Origin: Emiliania huxleyi CCMP1516
Taxonomy: Eukaryota; Haptophyta; Isochrysidales; Noelaerhabdaceae
Assembly (NCBI RefSeq): GCF_000372725.1
Contig: NW_005200291.1
Span: forward strand, 123,535-187,534
Direction of reading: 5' to 3'
Length of the DNA stretch: 64,000 bases
Part shown: positions 61,836-64,000 of the stretch, piece by piece
Layout of the letters: every line of letters starts with the position of its first letter
How positions within the stretch are numbered: position 1 is the first letter of the stretch
The notes under the pieces: generated by a model
The model's input: only the letters and a program-made list of their open reading frames with translations
Told to the model about the DNA's origin: nothing
The model's database searches: none
Program-made: the position numbers and the translations under genes

Positions 61836-61983
61836 GCGAGACCGGCAGGGGGGAGGCTGACGTCGATGGTGTGCCTGGCTGCTCGCGCGTGCATCAAGGG
61901 CCTTTAGCCCCTTTTCCAAGCCCTGCCCAAGGGTTTTTTTCTTTGCCAGTTTTTGCGCCCCCCTAAGGGAAAGGGGGGCCCCC

Positions 61984-62066
<83 letters not shown>

Positions 62067-62787
62067 GCGCCGCATGCATTGGCAGGCCAGCACCACCTCG
62101 ATTCGCGCGATCGGCGCGTCTCGCCTGCCGGGACGGGGAGGGAGGGGGGCCGATTGTTAACGCTTTGCGTTTGCACACATATGTTGCCCCACAGAACAAG
62201 CCGCGCGCGCCGGCCGCCGCCGCGTCGGGGCCGCCCGGCCGCCGCGCCGCCGCCGGCCGCTTGTAGCCCGCGCGGGGAGGTCACAGCGGACCCCGTGGGG
62301 GGTACCTGGCAGGTACACACAGGTCACAGCTACAGAGACAGGTTTTATATGGTGTGCACAACGCATTCACCACACTCTCAGTCACTGTCTCTCCTCTCCT
62401 CTCACACACACCAGAAGAAGGAGACTCGTGATAAATTGGACATATTCTTTCACGGCATGTACAGACACAAGACGACAACACAAAGAGACCGATGACACGT
62501 TACGTATCGTGCCCCCGCTGCCCGCGCCAACGGCACTCTGCGCACACCGCACAGAAACCCACTCCCACGACAGCCGCACCAGCTAGTACGGAGGCGGCGG
62601 ACGGAACGGAATGCCTCCACCTTGCCAGTTACCGCGGGGCCCACCTCGATGCTCGAAATATGCAGCTCAATGTGAGACATCGCGAGATCTCGGCAGTTTA
62701 GAGACCTAATGTTATTTTCTATCACACACACACACCATGCGAACCCGAAATATGTAGGAGAGTCGGATACGTAGACTACAGACAAGC
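61836..62787. other. Intergenic with microsatellites
   Basis: 61978-62065 is a poly-C run, then (CA)n and (GA)n. No gene; a short GGTACCTGGCAGGTACAC segment near 62298 is a small inverted repeat. Confidence 0.5.
61978..62066 (+). repeat. (C)n-(CA)n-(GA)n compound microsatellite
   Basis: About 22 C, ten CA and 22 GA units without interruption. Confidence 0.95.
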
Positions 62788-64000
62788 TCAAGCCTCGGCG
62801 GCAGGAGCGACCGCTGCTCCACCGGAGCAGGACGATAACGTGGATGACGATGTGCCCCTGCGCATGATGAACTTGCGCAGGAGCGATTTGCCACTTCGCG
62901 CCGGGACGAGCGCGCTCGGCGGGGTCGACCCCGCCCCCGAGAGGTCGTCAAAGGGGACGGCGTCGTCGGCGAGGGAGATGTCGCAGAGGACGGAGCACAG
63001 CTCGATCGGCTCGCCCCTCGGGTGCATCATCTTCAGGGCGCGCACGCCGCCGCGCAGCGAGAGCAGCGGCACGGCGGCGTACGCCAGCAGCGTGTCCGAG
63101 CTCTGCGTCACCTCCTTAAGGCTCGGCAGGGTCGACGGCGCGAGCCACTCGGCCGGCACTCCGTTGGAGGCGCTGAGGGGCGCCGACGACGCGGACCACA
63201 CGCACACACGCAGCACGGACAGCTCGGGCCGAGACGCGAGCACCTCGGCCTCCTCGGCCGCGGCAGCGCGCGGCGCGCCGCCCGCGCCCGCGCGCCCCTC
63301 CTCATCCGCGTGCGCGACACCCCACTCGGCGTTGAAGCCGTTGCCGAGCACGGTCGAGGAGCGCCACACGCACCGCTGCAGGCCCCTCAGCCTCGCGACG
63401 GCGTCGGTGTCGGCCGCCTCGCCCGGCCCCTCGGCGACGCTGCGGTTGACGGCGCAGCAGAAGCCCGGCCCGATGACCTGCATCGTGACGTACACGTCCG
63501 CAGCCTCCGTGGCGCCGGAGGGCGGCTCGCTCTTTGTGTCGAGCCGCGGCACGCTGCCGTGCCACGGAGGAGGCGGCTCGGCCACGCGCCCCTCGCCAAC
63601 CTTTGGCACGTGGCGCGCCGAGAGCAGCGAGACGCGCAGCGCGAGGCCGGTGGAGCGCGGCGGAGCGAGCAGGTAGCCGCAGCCGCCATTCTGGCTGAAG
63701 AGCGCGGAGGCGTAGACGAAGGCGTCGTCGGGGGTCTGAAGGTTGAGGGCGACCATCTGGAAGCCGGAGGCGGACAGGTTGGCGAAGAGCTCCGGCTCGA
63801 CCTGCCGCGAGGGGAGAGTGGAGGGTGAGGGGAGGGGTAGGGGGGGATGGAGCCGCAGCGGGGCCGGCGCACGCGTGGCGGCAACGCGGCGGCACTGCAT
63901 GTGCGGCGGCGCTGCGTGTGCGGCGGCGGACGCGCACATTGTCGCTCGCGTAGCGCGAGTAGTGCGGGTAGACGCGGCAGAGGCGCGTCCGGTTGATCGA
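62788..64000 (-). CDS. PLC: Phosphoinositide-specific phospholipase C, C-terminal part
   Basis: Cut by the right edge; the N-terminal part (PH/EF/X domain) lies outside. Exon 63938-64000 and beyond reads INRTRLCRVYPHYSRYASDN; after a GT-AG intron (63802-63937) exon 62788-63801 gives VEPELFANLSASGFQMVALN, LQTPDDAFVYASALFSQNGG and CGYLL. This is the PLC Y-domain signature (sRvYP, GfQmVALNfQT, NGGCGY). A C2 domain follows: LALRVSLLSARHVPK, DVYVTMQVIG, LRVCVWSASSAPLSASNG and AAVPLLSLRGGVRAL. It ends in a Ser-rich tail. PLC hydrolyses PIP2 to IP3 and diacylglycerol. The C2 loops are long and Pro/Ala-rich. Confidence 0.88.
   Translation of the reverse strand, partial: RSTGRASAASTRTTRATRATMCASAAAHAAPPHMQCRRVAATRAPAPLRLHPPLPLPSPSTLPSRQVEPELFANLSASGFQMVALNLQTPDDAFVYASALFSQNGGCGYLLAPPRSTGLALRVSLLSARHVPKVGEGRVAEPPPPWHGSVPRLDTKSEPPSGATEAADVYVTMQVIGPGFCCAVNRSVAEGPGEAADTDAVARLRGLQRCVWRSSTVLGNGFNAEWGVAHADEEGRAGAGGAPRAAAAEEAEVLASRPELSVLRVCVWSASSAPLSASNGVPAEWLAPSTLPSLKEVTQSSDTLLAYAAVPLLSLRGGVRALKMMHPRGEPIELCSVLCDISLADDAVPFDDLSGAGSTPPSALVPARSGKSLLRKFIMRRGTSSSTLSSCSGGAAVAPAAEA

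Overview
The window reads as nuclear DNA of a GC-rich unicellular alga, most likely a haptophyte of the Emiliania/Gephyrocapsa kind. The evidence is: several plastid or lumen proteins with signal-peptide leaders; very high GC with strong third-position GC; a selenoprotein O whose C-terminal codon for selenocysteine is TGA; a protein module (GDPHVHFAHGG ... MAEGAIEG) that I associate with coccolithophores; and above all an unusual intron population. Of roughly 60 introns I could place by following conserved protein frames, about two thirds begin with GC rather than GT (usually G|GCGCGC or G|GCGAGC) and most are 65-100 bases long. This taxonomic call is inference; no database was searched.

Layout. 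0-10 kb: an unrecognised gene cut by the left edge, a repeat-rich gap, a small unknown gene, the replication-licensing factor CDT2 with a C-terminal PCNA-binding box, and a fusion of a METTL21/FAM86-class methyltransferase with a p97-cofactor SEP domain. 10-23 kb: an unknown gene cluster, beta-tubulin, a plastid NTF2-like protein, a WW-domain protein, a pheophorbide-oxygenase-like Rieske enzyme and an EF-hand protein. 23-33 kb: a mariner-type MITE, a C69 dipeptidase, a coiled-coil protein, a thylakoid-type methyltransferase, OMP decarboxylase and a lumen-type protein. 33-39 kb: a 15-exon selenoprotein O with a candidate SECIS, and a small mitochondrial membrane protein. 39-44 kb: a repeat desert with a hAT-type MITE, then a fucosyltransferase-like gene. 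44-54 kb: a GH3 beta-glucosidase, a secreted Cys/Trp repeat protein of unknown family, an unknown gene, an MFS transporter and mitochondrial processing peptidase alpha. 54-64 kb: dense repeats, a very large multicopper-oxidase fusion, and the C-terminal part of a phosphoinositide phospholipase C that runs off the right edge.

Genes lie on both strands as single units with no operon logic; neighbours do not form a pathway. Intergenic gaps are filled by at least six short dispersed repeat families, two MITEs and microsatellites. The strongest biological signals are the intron system (GC-AG introns, target-site-like duplications at their ends, a shared TTCAC...GTGNGANCAG 3' end, and GCCGAG minisatellites inside introns), the methyltransferase-SEP fusion, and selenoprotein O. 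Exon boundaries were placed by eye from protein frames and should be read as models. Many long open frames on the opposite strand of real genes are by-products of high GC and were left out.
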